Source: an uncultured Eubacteriales bacterium
Lineage (GTDB): Bacteria > Bacillota > Clostridia > Peptostreptococcales > Anaerovoracaceae
Length of the DNA stretch: 64,000 nt
Reading direction: 5' to 3'
Assembly (NCBI GenBank): GCA_900318105.1
Contig: ONJG01000001.1
Location: 18,309 to 82,308 of the forward strand
This document shows positions 1-7,980 of this stretch, piece after piece (position 1 is the stretch's first letter; the number at the start of each line of letters is the position of its first letter). Position numbers and translations under genes: made by a program. The notes beneath the pieces are model-generated. The model did no database searches, had not been told where the DNA came from, and saw only the letters and a program-made list of their open reading frames with translations.

Positions 1-647
1 TCGACAGAGGCATCAATGCAAGTGTTGCCAGCTGCCTTACCCAGGTCGAGGTAGATCCGCTGGATCCGGCATTTCAGAATCCGACCAAGCCTATCGGACC
101 TTTCCTCACAAAGGAGGAGGCCGATGCCAAGGCCAGGGAGAGAGGACACATATTCAAGGAAGATTCCGGCAGAGGATACCGCAGGGTCGTTGCAAGCCCC
201 AAGCCAAAGGCCATCGTTGAAATCGACACGATTAAAGCGCTGGCAGATTCCGGATATATCGTGATAGCATCCGGCGGCGGCGGAATCCCGGTATTCAGAA
301 CAGAAAACAATCACCTTAAAGGTGCCCCGGCTGTAATAGACAAGGACCTCGCATCCGAGCTGCTCGCCGAGCAGATTGATGCCGACATACTTATCATACT
401 TACTGCAGTCGAGAAGGTAGCCGTTAACTTCGGAAAGCCCGATGAGAAGGGACTTGACGACATAAATGTAGAGGAAGCAAAGAAACTGATGGAGGAGGGC
501 CATTTTGCACCCGGCTCCATGCTTCCAAAGGTTGAAGCAGCAGTTAAGTTTGCCGAATCCAAAAAGGGCAGGATGGCTCTGATTACCTTGCTCGAAAAAG
601 CAAAGGACGGAATAGAAGGAAAAACCGGCACGAGAATCCACGAATAA
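1..647 (+). CDS. arcC: Carbamate kinase, 5'-truncated by the window edge
   Basis: Reads open from base 3 to TAA at 645-647, about 214 residues of a family usually near 310, so the N-terminal third lies upstream. The kinase makes ATP from carbamoyl phosphate and ADP at the end of carbamoyl-yielding catabolism. Diagnostic stretches are NPTKPIGPF, the glycine-rich SGGGGIPV nucleotide-site segment, the DKDLASELLAEQIDAD helix and GSMLPKVEAA near the end. A terminator follows directly. The neighbouring YgeY hydrolase suggests a purine- or amino-acid-catabolic setting rather than a classical arginine deiminase operon; that part is inference. Confidence 0.95.
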   Translation, partial: DRGINASVASCLTQVEVDPLDPAFQNPTKPIGPFLTKEEADAKARERGHIFKEDSGRGYRRVVASPKPKAIVEIDTIKALADSGYIVIASGGGGIPVFRTENNHLKGAPAVIDKDLASELLAEQIDADILIILTAVEKVAVNFGKPDEKGLDDINVEEAKKLMEEGHFAPGSMLPKVEAAVKFAESKKGRMALITLLEKAKDGIEGKTGTRIHE

Positions 648-648
648 C

Positions 649-675
649 AAAAGGCGCTTTTAAAGCGCCTTTTGG
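649..675. terminator. Intrinsic terminator, probably bidirectional
   Basis: Nine-base arms AAAAGGCGC (649-657) and GCGCCTTTT (665-673) flank a 7-nt loop. The A-run and T-run allow function for arcC on plus and for the convergent regulator gene on minus. Confidence 0.85.
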
Positions 676-693
676 ATAATACATTTTTCTCAT

Positions 694-1338
694 CTACTTG
701 GAGTCCTGCGATGATTTGATCTCATCCAGATAACTGTAGAGAGTGTAGGTGGATATGCCGTAAAATTCGCAGACTTTCGGGCCCGACTTGGTGACCAGGA
801 AGGCACCGTTATCATTCAGATATCTGATGGCGCGGACCTTTTCTTCCTTGCTCATAAGTGCAGGGGGCTTACCGATTAACTTCTCGCTCTGCATAAGAAG
901 CTCATCGAGAAGATCGGCAACGTTTCGCGATATCGACTCGGGCTCTGAGCCTTCATCGAACTGAGTGAATGTCTTAAGAATGTTTTCGGCGGAAATCAGC
1001 TTACTGATGTCGAAGTTAATACCCATGAGTCCTATGACTTTACCATCTTCATCATGAATGTAGACGGTGGTGGACCTGAGGACCTTACCATCGGCGGTCC
1101 TGGTGAGATAGGAAACGCGGTCTTCGTGCTCCTCATCTCTCAGTGATTCAAGCACGATGCGCGATGGACCGTCTCCGACCGAGCGGCCGCTGACATGTCC
1201 GTTCTCTATGGACACGATGGAATGTTCGATGTCCTTGTCCCTGAGGTCATGTATTACAACCTCGCAGTTTTCGCCGAACTGACCCGCCAGGGCTTTGGCC
1301 ACGCGGGCAGCAAATTTGAAATCGTTGTTCTGCTTCAT
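694..1338 (-). CDS. YheO-like PAS/helix-turn-helix transcriptional regulator
   Basis: A 214-residue predicted DNA-binding regulator. Residues about 1-115 match the YheO-type PAS-like sensor (CEVVIHDLRD, the GLMGINFDIS end), and residues about 150-210 form the C-terminal helix-turn-helix found with it (VCEFYGISTYTLYSYLDEI). The ATG at 1338-1336 is chosen because GGGAGA lies 5 nt upstream; a start ten codons earlier is possible. It is divergent from the YgeY gene across about 115 bp, so control of ygeY and perhaps arcC is likely. The ligand is unknown. Confidence 0.8.
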   Translation of the reverse strand: MKQNNDFKFAARVAKALAGQFGENCEVVIHDLRDKDIEHSIVSIENGHVSGRSVGDGPSRIVLESLRDEEHEDRVSYLTRTADGKVLRSTTVYIHDEDGKVIGLMGINFDISKLISAENILKTFTQFDEGSEPESISRNVADLLDELLMQSEKLIGKPPALMSKEEKVRAIRYLNDNGAFLVTKSGPKVCEFYGISTYTLYSYLDEIKSSQDSK

Positions 1339-1452
1339 ATGATTCTCCCGAATGTTAGGCGGCGACAACTATATATCTAATTTTATCAATAATATAATTT
1401 TTACACAATAAAAAAAATTAAGCACATCGATATTTTTCAAGGAGGAAGACAG
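1339..1452. promoter_or_regulatory. Divergent AT-rich promoter region, regulator/ygeY
   Basis: About 115 bp with no coding potential, rich in A/T tracts, holding the minus-strand ribosome site of the regulator and AAGGAGGA at about 1438-1446 for ygeY. No convincing -35/-10 pair or clear operator stood out. Confidence 0.5.
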
Positions 1453-2853
1453 ATGGCACCTGATTATGTAGCAATCAAGAAAGCAGCAGAGCAGTACGGA
1501 CCGGAAATCAGCAGATTTCTGAGAGACATGATCTCTCATCCGAGCGAGAGCTGCGAAGAAGGAGACGTAGTAGCCTGCATCAAGGCTGAGATGGAAAAGC
1601 TCGGCTATGACAAGGTAGAGGTCGACGGACTCGGCAACGTTATCGGATGGATGGGAGAAGGAGACAAGATCATCGCTCTTGATTCTCACATCGATACGGT
1701 AGGTATTGGAAATATCAATAACTGGGAGAAGGACCCGTACGAAGGATATGAGACGGACGACATCATCTACGGACGCGGCGGATCCGACCAGGAGGGCGGA
1801 ATGGCAGCTGCCACATACGGTGCCAAAATCATGAAAGACCTCGGACTCATTCCTGAAGGATATAAAATCATGGTGGTAGGTTCCGTTCAGGAAGAGGACT
1901 GTGACGGAATGTGCTGGCAGTATATCGTAAACAAGTACTTTAACGGACCGGAAGATGCAAGATCAAAAGTTGACTTCGTAATCTCCACAGAGCCGACAGA
2001 CGGCGGCGTATACAGAGGCCACCGCGGACGTATGGAAATCCGTGTGGATGTAAAGGGAATCTCCTGCCACGGCAGTGCTCCGGAAAGAGGAGACAACGCT
2101 ATCTACAAGATGGCAGACATCGTTCAGGATATAAGAGCACTCAATGAGAACGGTTGCGGTCCGGATGACGAGATCAAGGGCCTCGTAAAGATGCTCGAGC
2201 CTGAGTTCAACCCGGATCACTACGAAGATGCAAGATTCCTCGGAAGAGGTACCTGCACTGTATCGCAGATATTCTTTACATCACCGTCAAGATGCGCTGT
2301 TGCTGACTCCTGCGCTGTATCAATCGACAGACGTATGACTGCAGGCGAGACCTGGGACAGCTGCCTCGAAGAGGTAAGACAGCTTCCGAGCGTAAAGAAA
2401 TACGGAGATGATGTAAAAGTTTCGATGTATATGTATGACCGTCCGTCCTGGACAGGTGAAGTATATGAGACAGAGTGCTACTTCCCGACATGGATCAACA
2501 AGGAAAGCTCCGCTCATGTCAAGGCTCTCGTGGAGGCGCACAAGGCGCTCTTCGGAGAAAAGAGAATCGGATCTGACAGCGCAATGCATCTGAGAGACGG
2601 AAGACCTCTCTGCGACAAATGGACTTTCTCCACAAACGGAGTATCCATCCAGGGCCGCTATGGAATTCCTTGCGTTGGATTCGGTCCGGGTGCCGAGAGC
2701 CAGGCACACGCTCCTAACGAGATTACCTGGAAACAGGACCTCGTCACATGTGCAGCTCTCTATGCAGCAGCAATTCCGCTGTATCCCGAGCAGGAAAAGA
2801 CTGACGATGTAAGCCAGTTCCGCCAGGGCAGCACAGACAACGACATAAAATAA
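1453..2853 (+). CDS. ygeY: YgeY-type selenium-metabolism-linked M20 hydrolase
   Basis: A 466-residue metal-dependent amidohydrolase of the peptidase M20 fold. Visible metal and catalytic motifs are DSHIDT at residues 77-82, [10 protein letters not shown] from about 107 with Asp112, and QEED with Glu147/Glu148. Late motifs [11 protein letters not shown] and [15 protein letters not shown] are typical of the family. Members named YgeY sit in selenium/molybdenum hydroxylase and urate-degradation clusters beside carbamate kinase, diaminopropionate ammonia-lyase and YgeW. Here it follows carbamate kinase after a divergent regulator, which fits; the exact substrate cannot be read from sequence. AAGGAGGA precedes the ATG, and a terminator follows. 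Confidence 0.9.
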   Translation: MAPDYVAIKKAAEQYGPEISRFLRDMISHPSESCEEGDVVACIKAEMEKLGYDKVEVDGLGNVIGWMGEGDKIIALDSHIDTVGIGNINNWEKDPYEGYETDDIIYGRGGSDQEGGMAAATYGAKIMKDLGLIPEGYKIMVVGSVQEEDCDGMCWQYIVNKYFNGPEDARSKVDFVISTEPTDGGVYRGHRGRMEIRVDVKGISCHGSAPERGDNAIYKMADIVQDIRALNENGCGPDDEIKGLVKMLEPEFNPDHYEDARFLGRGTCTVSQIFFTSPSRCAVADSCAVSIDRRMTAGETWDSCLEEVRQLPSVKKYGDDVKVSMYMYDRPSWTGEVYETECYFPTWINKESSAHVKALVEAHKALFGEKRIGSDSAMHLRDGRPLCDKWTFSTNGVSIQGRYGIPCVGFGPGAESQAHAPNEITWKQDLVTCAALYAAAIPLYPEQEKTDDVSQFRQGSTDNDIK

Positions 2854-2864
2854 ATGAAATCCGG

Positions 2865-2893
2865 GAGAGGCTGTTGAAAGCCTCTCTCTTTTT
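2865..2893 (+). terminator. Intrinsic terminator after ygeY
   Basis: GAGAGGC (2865-2871) pairs with GCCTCTC (2880-2886), followed by a T-rich run. It separates ygeY from xpt. Confidence 0.85.
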
Positions 2894-3008
2894 CATGCAA
2901 TGTCTCTTAATAAGTTCACAAAAAACGCAGAAAACCGGGCGTTGTTTGTGGTATTCTCAAGTAAGCAGGTTTTAACGGATGCAGACACGGAAAGGATGGA
3001 GCGGACCA

Positions 3009-3581
3009 TTGAAAAAGATGGAAGAAAAAATACTGAAGGAAGGTAAAATTCTCCCGGGCGGAGTGCTCAAGGTAGGCAACTTCCTCAATCAGCAGATTGA
3101 CACACCTTTTATGAAAGAAATAGGTGAGGAAATCGCTAAAATGTACAAGGACGATGAAGTAACAAAGATACTGACCATAGAAGCATCAGGCATTCCGATT
3201 GCGGTATCGGCGGGATTTGCCATGAATCTCCCGGTGGTATATGCCAAAAAGAACAAAAGCTCCAATATATCGGGAGATGTATATTCCGTAATGGTGCATT
3301 CGTTTACACACGGTAACAACAATAACGTCATGGTCGGAAAGGAATACATCTCTCCGGATGATAAGATCCTGATAGTCGATGATTTCCTCGCACACGGCAG
3401 TGCACTGTACGGACTGATAGACATAGTCGAGCAGGCCGGAGCGAAGGTCGCCGGATGCGTTGCGGCTGTCGAAAAGGGTTTCCAGCTCGGCGGAGATAAA
3501 CTGAGAAAAGAAGGATACAGAATCGACTCGCTTGCCATCATAGAGGAGATGACCGACTCTGAGATAAGATTCCGTAAATAA
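3009..3581 (+). CDS. xpt: Xanthine phosphoribosyltransferase
   Basis: A 190-residue type I phosphoribosyltransferase that converts xanthine and PRPP to XMP. The PRPP loop is [13 protein letters not shown] at residues 120-132, and the N-terminal [11 protein letters not shown] and TIEASGI stretches follow the Bacillus Xpt pattern. I choose TTG at 3009 because GGATGGAG sits 7 nt upstream and the length then equals the usual 190; ATG 3018 is the alternative, and a start at 2979 would add an unsupported tail. It leads an xpt-pyrB-pyrI run, mixing purine salvage with pyrimidine synthesis. No purine riboswitch was seen upstream. Confidence 0.9.
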   Translation: MKKMEEKILKEGKILPGGVLKVGNFLNQQIDTPFMKEIGEEIAKMYKDDEVTKILTIEASGIPIAVSAGFAMNLPVVYAKKNKSSNISGDVYSVMVHSFTHGNNNNVMVGKEYISPDDKILIVDDFLAHGSALYGLIDIVEQAGAKVAGCVAAVEKGFQLGGDKLRKEGYRIDSLAIIEEMTDSEIRFRK

Positions 3582-3601
3582 AAAGGGAAGGGAGATTTAA
3601 C

Positions 3602-4522
3602 ATGAAGGAACTTCGTCATCTGATCAACATAACGGATCTTTCGGTGGACGAGATAGACCACCTGATAGATGTTGCAGACGACATAATAGAAAATCCGGAA
3701 AGTTACCAGGATATATGCGCTCACAAGAAGCTCGCGACGCTGTTCTTTGAGCCGAGCACCAGGACGAGGCTGAGCTTTACGGCTGCCATGATGGAGCTCG
3801 GAGGCAATGTCCTCGGATTCGACCAGGCAGCATCGAGCTCGACGGCCAAAGGTGAGAGCGTATCGGATACCATAGTCATGGCCAGTTGCTACTCGGATAT
3901 CATCGCGATGAGACATCCTAAGGAAGGAGCTCCTTTCGTGGCGGCAAACCACGCAGCCGTTCCCGTTATCAACGCAGGTGACGGCGGACACTTCCATCCG
4001 ACTCAGACCCTGACAGACCTCATGACCATACACAGGAAGAAGGGCAGACTCGGAGGCCTGACCATAGGGCTTTGCGGCGACCTCAAGTTCGGCCGCACGG
4101 TTCATTCTCTCATAGAGGCTATGGTGAGATATGATGATGTGAAATTCGTCATGATTTCACCCGAGGAACTGGACCTTCCGGGATATATGAAAGAATCGCT
4201 CGACGAAAAGGGCGTGGAGTGGAAAGAGATGAGCAGCCTAGAGGAGGCCATGCCGGAGCTTGATGTGCTGTATATGACCAGAGTCCAGAAGGAAAGATTC
4301 TTCAATGAAGAGGACTACATCCGACTGAAAGACAGCTTTATCCTCAGGCGTAAGATGCTGGATGATGCCAAGGAAGACATGATAGTCATGCATCCACTCC
4401 CGAGAGTAAATGAGATTTCGGTCGACGTGGATGACGACCCGAGAGCAACTTACTTCTTCCAGGCCCTGATGGGCAAATACATAAGAATGGCCCTGATACT
4501 GTTTATGCTGGGTATGAAATAG
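3602..4522 (+). CDS. pyrB: Aspartate carbamoyltransferase catalytic chain
   Basis: A 306-residue catalytic subunit joining carbamoyl phosphate and aspartate in the first committed pyrimidine step. The carbamoyl-phosphate loop STRTR lies at residues 52-56, HPTQ at 132-135 and the aspartate-binding HPLPR at 264-268. The length is normal. The gene sits 20 bp after xpt with GGGAAGGGAG as ribosome site, and 10 bp before pyrI, so one transcript is likely. The HPLPR form and the pyrI partner exclude ornithine carbamoyltransferase and YgeW. Confidence 0.97.
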   Translation: MKELRHLINITDLSVDEIDHLIDVADDIIENPESYQDICAHKKLATLFFEPSTRTRLSFTAAMMELGGNVLGFDQAASSSTAKGESVSDTIVMASCYSDIIAMRHPKEGAPFVAANHAAVPVINAGDGGHFHPTQTLTDLMTIHRKKGRLGGLTIGLCGDLKFGRTVHSLIEAMVRYDDVKFVMISPEELDLPGYMKESLDEKGVEWKEMSSLEEAMPELDVLYMTRVQKERFFNEEDYIRLKDSFILRRKMLDDAKEDMIVMHPLPRVNEISVDVDDDPRATYFFQALMGKYIRMALILFMLGMK

Positions 4523-4532
4523 GGGGATAAGA

Positions 4533-4958
4533 ATGAATATAGACGGAGTAAACACCGGAGTGGTACTGGATCATATCGAAGCAGGCAAAGGCTGGGAGAT
4601 CTACAATCTCCTGGGCCTCGACAATGTGGACTGCACGGTTGCCATAATACAGAGGGTGGACAGCACCAAATATGTAAAAAAAGACATCATAAAAGTGGAC
4701 GGAGATGTCGACCTGGACCTCGACATACTCGGATATTTCGATACCAAGATGACGGTCAACATAGTCAGGGACCAGAAACTGGTAGAGAAGGTCAAGCTCA
4801 AACTCCCCGAGACCCTCGAAGGCGTGATAGAGTGCAAGAACCCAAGGTGCATCACATCACAGGAACAGGAGATAGTCCACAAATTCAGGCTGTCAGACCC
4901 TGAGAATAAAAAATACCGCTGCATATACTGCGATGTGGTATACAAAGAGAATAAATAG
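4533..4958 (+). CDS. pyrI: Aspartate carbamoyltransferase regulatory chain
   Basis: A 141-residue PyrI. The N-terminal allosteric domain binds nucleotides, and the C-terminal zinc domain contacts PyrB. The four zinc cysteines are visible as CKNPRC (101, 106) and CIYC (130, 133). Its presence predicts the dodecameric, nucleotide-regulated enzyme class. It is the last gene of the xpt-pyrBI run. No strong terminator follows; instead the palindromic 75-bp repeat array begins 29 bp downstream, and its first hairpin might end transcription. Confidence 0.96.
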   Translation: MNIDGVNTGVVLDHIEAGKGWEIYNLLGLDNVDCTVAIIQRVDSTKYVKKDIIKVDGDVDLDLDILGYFDTKMTVNIVRDQKLVEKVKLKLPETLEGVIECKNPRCITSQEQEIVHKFRLSDPENKKYRCIYCDVVYKENK

Positions 4959-4986
4959 GTACAATACAAACAATACGAACAATAAA

Positions 4987-5252
4987 GTTAGTACATGATG
5001 CCTCAAAACAGACATCAATGTACTAACTTTTTCATTTGCGCAAGCCCCGGAACTCGTGGAAGATAGTACATAACGTCTTAAAACAGGCATCAATGTACTA
5101 ACTATTTCATTTTCGCAAACCTCGGAACACGTGAAAGTTAGTACATAACGTCTTAAAACAGGCATCGATGTACTAACTTTTTCATTTGCCAAAGTCCCGG
5201 AACACGTGAAAGATAGTACATGAGATGCCGAATAGTACCGCTATGTACGAAC
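4987..5252. repeat. Tandem array of 75-bp units, each carrying a long hairpin
   Basis: Units start at 4987, 5062, 5137 and a degenerate fourth at 5212, so the period is exactly 75 bp. The first 41 bp of each form an inverted repeat with outer arms GTTAGTACAT (or GATAGTACAT) and ATGTACTAAC. In unit 1 the stem extends to about 17 bp with one bulge and one mismatch around a CAAAAC loop. The other 34 bp are a spacer ending near GGAACACGTGAAAG. In the fourth unit the outer arms are kept while the interior has diverged. The array lies in the non-coding gap pyrI-modE. Minus-strand reading frames through it are only repeat artefacts. Confidence 0.92.
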
Positions 5253-5288
5253 ATGTTGCTTTTGCAGAAAAATTATCGGCTAAGAGCA

Positions 5289-5314
5289 TCGAATTGTTTT
5301 ACAAAACAATTCGA
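5289..5314. promoter_or_regulatory. Palindromic operator of the modE-led molybdenum operon
   Basis: A perfect inverted repeat, core 5290-5313: arms CGAATTGTTTT and AAAACAATTCG around a 2-bp centre. It covers the -35 box at 5298-5303, so a bound protein should repress. The same geometry recurs at 9938-9961 before modA, pointing to a shared molybdate regulator. The first gene downstream is a ModE-type protein, the obvious candidate ligand; that assignment is inference. Confidence 0.8.
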
Positions 5315-5326
5315 TTGATATACAAT
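5298..5326 (+). promoter_or_regulatory. Probable housekeeping-type promoter for modE-moeA-xdhC-moaA
   Basis: TTTACA (5298-5303), a 17-bp spacer and TACAAT (5321-5326). The -35 box sits inside the palindromic operator. Confidence 0.65.
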
Positions 5327-5355
5327 ATCTATGAAGGAATGCAATTGTATTGTCA

Positions 5356-5436
5356 GGACTAATAGAAAGAGATCTTATCGATGGACTAATTGAAAGAGAT
5401 GATATCGATAGACTAATGGAAAGAGATGATACAAAT
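5356..5436 (+). repeat. Three 27-bp tandem repeats across the modE translation start
   Basis: Units 5356-5382, 5383-5409 and 5410-5436 share the pattern GGACTAATNGAAAGAGATNNTATCGAT with a few changes. Both candidate modE ATG codons lie in the third unit. In another frame the repeats encode a short peptide with 9-residue periodicity (TTG 5350 to TAA at about 5482), possibly an uncharacterised leader; no function can be assigned. Confidence 0.75.
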
Positions 5437-5803
5437 GGGGAAAGAGGATATCAGATCAGAGGTAAGAATAAAGTTCTCGCGGGATAAATCCTATTTCGGA
5501 AAAGGCACCGTGATGCTGCTCGAAGAAATAGAAAAGTGCGGCAATGTCAGGACTGCCTGCGAAAACTGCGGCTTCTCCTACAGCAAGGGCTGGACCATAC
5601 TCAGAAGGTGTGAGGGCGGCCTCGGCTACAAAGTCGTTGAAAGGCAGCAGGGAGGAAAGGAAGGCGGAAAAGCCGAGGTTACCGAAGCCGGCAGAAAACT
5701 GATGAATATATATAAGGAATTGCTGGATGAGACAAGCGATTATGCTGAGCGGAGATTTCGCGAGATGATGGAGGATAACGGGCTCAGCCTGAAGGGCGAA
5801 TAA
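5426..5803 (+). CDS. modE: ModE-type winged-helix regulator lacking a molybdate-binding domain
   Basis: A 125-residue protein matching the N-terminal DNA-binding domain of ModE: FGKGTVMLLEEIEKCGNVRTACENCGFSYSKGW is the winged-helix core, and AEVTEAGRKLMNIY its end. The C-terminal TOBE/MOP molybdate-binding domains of classical ModE are absent, so how molybdate is sensed is unclear. Start is ATG 5426 or 5435; both sit in a 27-bp repeat and neither has a textbook ribosome site. It heads the molybdopterin genes and lies just downstream of a palindromic operator also found before modA. Confidence 0.82.
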   Translation: MIQMGKEDIRSEVRIKFSRDKSYFGKGTVMLLEEIEKCGNVRTACENCGFSYSKGWTILRRCEGGLGYKVVERQQGGKEGGKAEVTEAGRKLMNIYKELLDETSDYAERRFREMMEDNGLSLKGE

Positions 5804-5844
5804 ATACATAAATAAACAAACACATACATTGAGGGAAAAAGTAT

Positions 5845-6879
5845 ATGAAGCTTATTAAGACTGAAGATGCGGTCGGACAGGTGCTCTGCCACGACATCAC
5901 ACAGATAATAAAGGGAGTGACCAAGGATGCGAGGTTCAGAAAGGGTCACATAATAACAGAGGAGGATATCCCCGTCCTGCTTTCTCTGGGAAAGGACAAT
6001 ATCTACGTCTGGGAGAATGACGACTCCATGATGCACGAAAATGACGCGGCGGAAGTTCTCTGTGCAATCTGCAAGGGAGAGAACATGAGCCGCGGAGATG
6101 TAAAGGAAGGAAAGATAGAGCTTTCTGCCGAATGCGACGGCGTTCTGAAGATTGACAGAGAAAAGCTCAGAGCAGTGAACTCCTTCGGTCAGATGATGAT
6201 AGCGGCCCGCCACGGGGACTTCCCCGTAAAAAAGGGCGACAAGCTCGCAGGGACCAGGATTATACCGCTGGTGATTGAAAAAGAAAAGATGGACGAAGTC
6301 AGGGAGCTCGCAGGTGATGAGCCGATTATGAAGGTGGTGCCATATAAAGCACATAAAGTCGGTATAGTCACCACGGGTAATGAAGTTTATTACAGGCGTA
6401 TAGAGGATACATTCACGCCTGTGGTAAAGAGCAAAGTTGAGGAGTTCGGAGCCGTGGTAGCAGGTCACAAAATCTGCAACGACGATAATGACTTCATTGA
6501 AAGGAGCATCAGAGAGCTCCTGGATGATGGCTGCGATATGGTGCTCTGCACAGGCGGCATGAGCGTGGACCCTGACGACAAGACGCCTCTGGCCATAAGA
6601 AACGTGTGCGGCAGCGTGGTCACATACGGAGCGCCGGTGCTGCCGGGTGCGATGTTCCTGCTCGCATACTACGGAGAGAACAAAATACCTGTGATGGGAC
6701 TTCCGGGATGCGTGATGTATTCAAAGCGCACGATATTCGATATCGTGCTCCCGAGGATAATGACCGGAGAGGTACTTACAAAAGAGGACTTCGACAGGCT
6801 CGGAGAGGGCGGGCTCTGTCTTAATTGCGAGATCTGCACGTATCCGAACTGCGGATTCGGAAAAGGGGGAATCTGTTAG
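5845..6879 (+). CDS. MoeA-like molybdopterin-binding protein with C-terminal Cys cluster
   Basis: A 344-residue protein of the MoCF_biosynth (MoeA/MogA) fold. Residues about 170-310 carry KVGIVTTGNEV, CTGGMSVDPDDKTP and VMGLPGCVMY, the molybdopterin-binding core that in MoeA inserts molybdate into adenylylated molybdopterin. The N-terminal part is shorter than canonical MoeA (about 400 residues). The last 22 residues hold CLNC, CEIC and CTYPNC, a Cys cluster that could bind a metal or Fe-S centre; I infer this only from spacing. It lies between modE and xdhC, and the xdhC ATG follows its stop directly, indicating coupled translation. Confidence 0.85.
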   Translation: MKLIKTEDAVGQVLCHDITQIIKGVTKDARFRKGHIITEEDIPVLLSLGKDNIYVWENDDSMMHENDAAEVLCAICKGENMSRGDVKEGKIELSAECDGVLKIDREKLRAVNSFGQMMIAARHGDFPVKKGDKLAGTRIIPLVIEKEKMDEVRELAGDEPIMKVVPYKAHKVGIVTTGNEVYYRRIEDTFTPVVKSKVEEFGAVVAGHKICNDDNDFIERSIRELLDDGCDMVLCTGGMSVDPDDKTPLAIRNVCGSVVTYGAPVLPGAMFLLAYYGENKIPVMGLPGCVMYSKRTIFDIVLPRIMTGEVLTKEDFDRLGEGGLCLNCEICTYPNCGFGKGGIC

Positions 6880-7923
6880 ATGTGCATAAATGATAATTCC
6901 GTTGCTGAGAACATATACGAGGCGATAGCCGCTGCCGATGTGAATTCGGAGCTCTATGCCGCAACCGTCATAAGGGGCGAAGGCATGGGCGACAAAGCTC
7001 TGATTGCAGGCGGCAGGATTGTCATGACCAAAGCAGGCTCAAATTTCTTTTCAAGAAATGAAGGCAAAATCTCGGGGCTCAAGGATACGGGAATCTTCAG
7101 TCTGGACGGACGCGATGTGTACATGGAGCTGCAAGGAAGCGAGCCGAATGTGGTCATCTGCGGCGCGGGCCACGTATCCATGCCGATTATCAGCATAGCC
7201 CGCATGATGAATCTCAATGTGACCGTCATCGATGACAGACGGGAGTTCACTGACAATGCTTTAAGGCACGGCGCAAACCGTGTTATCTGCAAATCCTTTG
7301 ATGAGGGCATGCAGGAGATAGAAGGAAATGACGATACTTATTTTGTGGTCGTGACCCGGGGCCATAATTACGATACTGCCTGCGTGGGCGGGGCTCTCAG
7401 GAAGAGACATGCATATGTCGGCATGATAGGGAGCAAGAGACATGCGGAAATCGTAAGGGAAGCGCTCGCCAGGGACGGACTGTCCGCTGAGCAGATATCC
7501 AGCATTTATACGCCGATCGGGCTCGACATCGGGGCGGAAACGCCTGAGGAAATCGCGGTTGCGATAATAGCCGAAATCATAGCTCTTAAAAATAAAAAGA
7601 GAAGGAACATCGGATTTCCGAAAAACGTGATGAAAGCGATACTCGAAAAGGACAGAGAGCCCATGATGCTGACGACCATAGTGTCAAAGTCGGGTTCCGG
7701 TCCGAGAACCGTCGGGACCAAGATGCTGGTCAGAAAGGACGGCTCCATTATCGGTACAATAGGCGGCGGGGTTGCCGAAAACGAAATCATAGAGAGAGCC
7801 AAGAGCATGCTTTCGGACGGATTTGAAGGCGCCGATCTTGTGAGAACGAATATGATAGCAAGGCCGGATGAGGATGGCATGGTCTGCGGGGGCTCCGTGG
7901 AGGTGCTGTTTGAAACGGTATAG
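6880..7923 (+). CDS. xdhC: XdhC-family molybdoenzyme maturation factor, permuted domain order
   Basis: A 347-residue homologue of XdhC, which delivers sulfurated molybdenum cofactor to xanthine-dehydrogenase-type enzymes. The Rossmann-like XdhC_C part lies first (VVICGAGHVS from residue about 90, GMIGSKRH, PIGLDIGAETPEEIAVAI to about 230), and the CoxI part last (TTIVSKSGSGPRTVGTKML from about 265, IGGGVAEN, MVCGGSVEVLFE). This is the reverse of E. coli-type XdhC. ATG follows the moeA-like stop with no gap. In this setting with SelD, maturation of a selenium-dependent molybdenum hydroxylase is the likely role (inference). Confidence 0.9.
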   Translation: MCINDNSVAENIYEAIAAADVNSELYAATVIRGEGMGDKALIAGGRIVMTKAGSNFFSRNEGKISGLKDTGIFSLDGRDVYMELQGSEPNVVICGAGHVSMPIISIARMMNLNVTVIDDRREFTDNALRHGANRVICKSFDEGMQEIEGNDDTYFVVVTRGHNYDTACVGGALRKRHAYVGMIGSKRHAEIVREALARDGLSAEQISSIYTPIGLDIGAETPEEIAVAIIAEIIALKNKKRRNIGFPKNVMKAILEKDREPMMLTTIVSKSGSGPRTVGTKMLVRKDGSIIGTIGGGVAENEIIERAKSMLSDGFEGADLVRTNMIARPDEDGMVCGGSVEVLFETV

Positions 7924-7925
7924 AT

Positions 7926-7980
7926 GGAAATAAACTGAGAAAAGCTAAAGTGTGGGAATAAACTGAGAAAAGGCAAAGTG
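7926..7980 (+). repeat. Direct duplication of the moaA start region
   Basis: About 27 bp at 7926-7952 (GGAAATAAACTGAGAAAAGC, then TAAAGTG) recur at 7955-7980 with GGAATAAACTGAGAAAAGGC then AAAGTG. Only the second GTG opens moaA; the first is followed by an in-frame stop. Confidence 0.75.

Noticed and set aside
2894-3008. Guanine/xanthine riboswitch before xpt
   Set aside because: No conserved purine-aptamer core was found; the leader is only about 110 nt after the previous terminator and looks unstructured.
3089-4105. A 338-codon minus-strand frame
   Set aside because: It is antisense to xpt and pyrB, which are unambiguous; codon bias of the sense genes opens this frame.
3602-4522. YgeW or ornithine carbamoyltransferase instead of PyrB
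   Set aside because: The HPLPR motif, the 306-residue length and an adjacent pyrI fit aspartate carbamoyltransferase.
4893-5192. A 99-codon minus-strand frame with internal repeats over the 75-bp array
   Set aside because: The apparent protein repeat is the 75-bp DNA repeat read in frame (75 is divisible by 3). It has no ribosome site or family resemblance.
4987-5252. CRISPR array
   Set aside because: Repeats and spacers are both conserved between units, the hairpin spans 41 bp and no cas genes are near.
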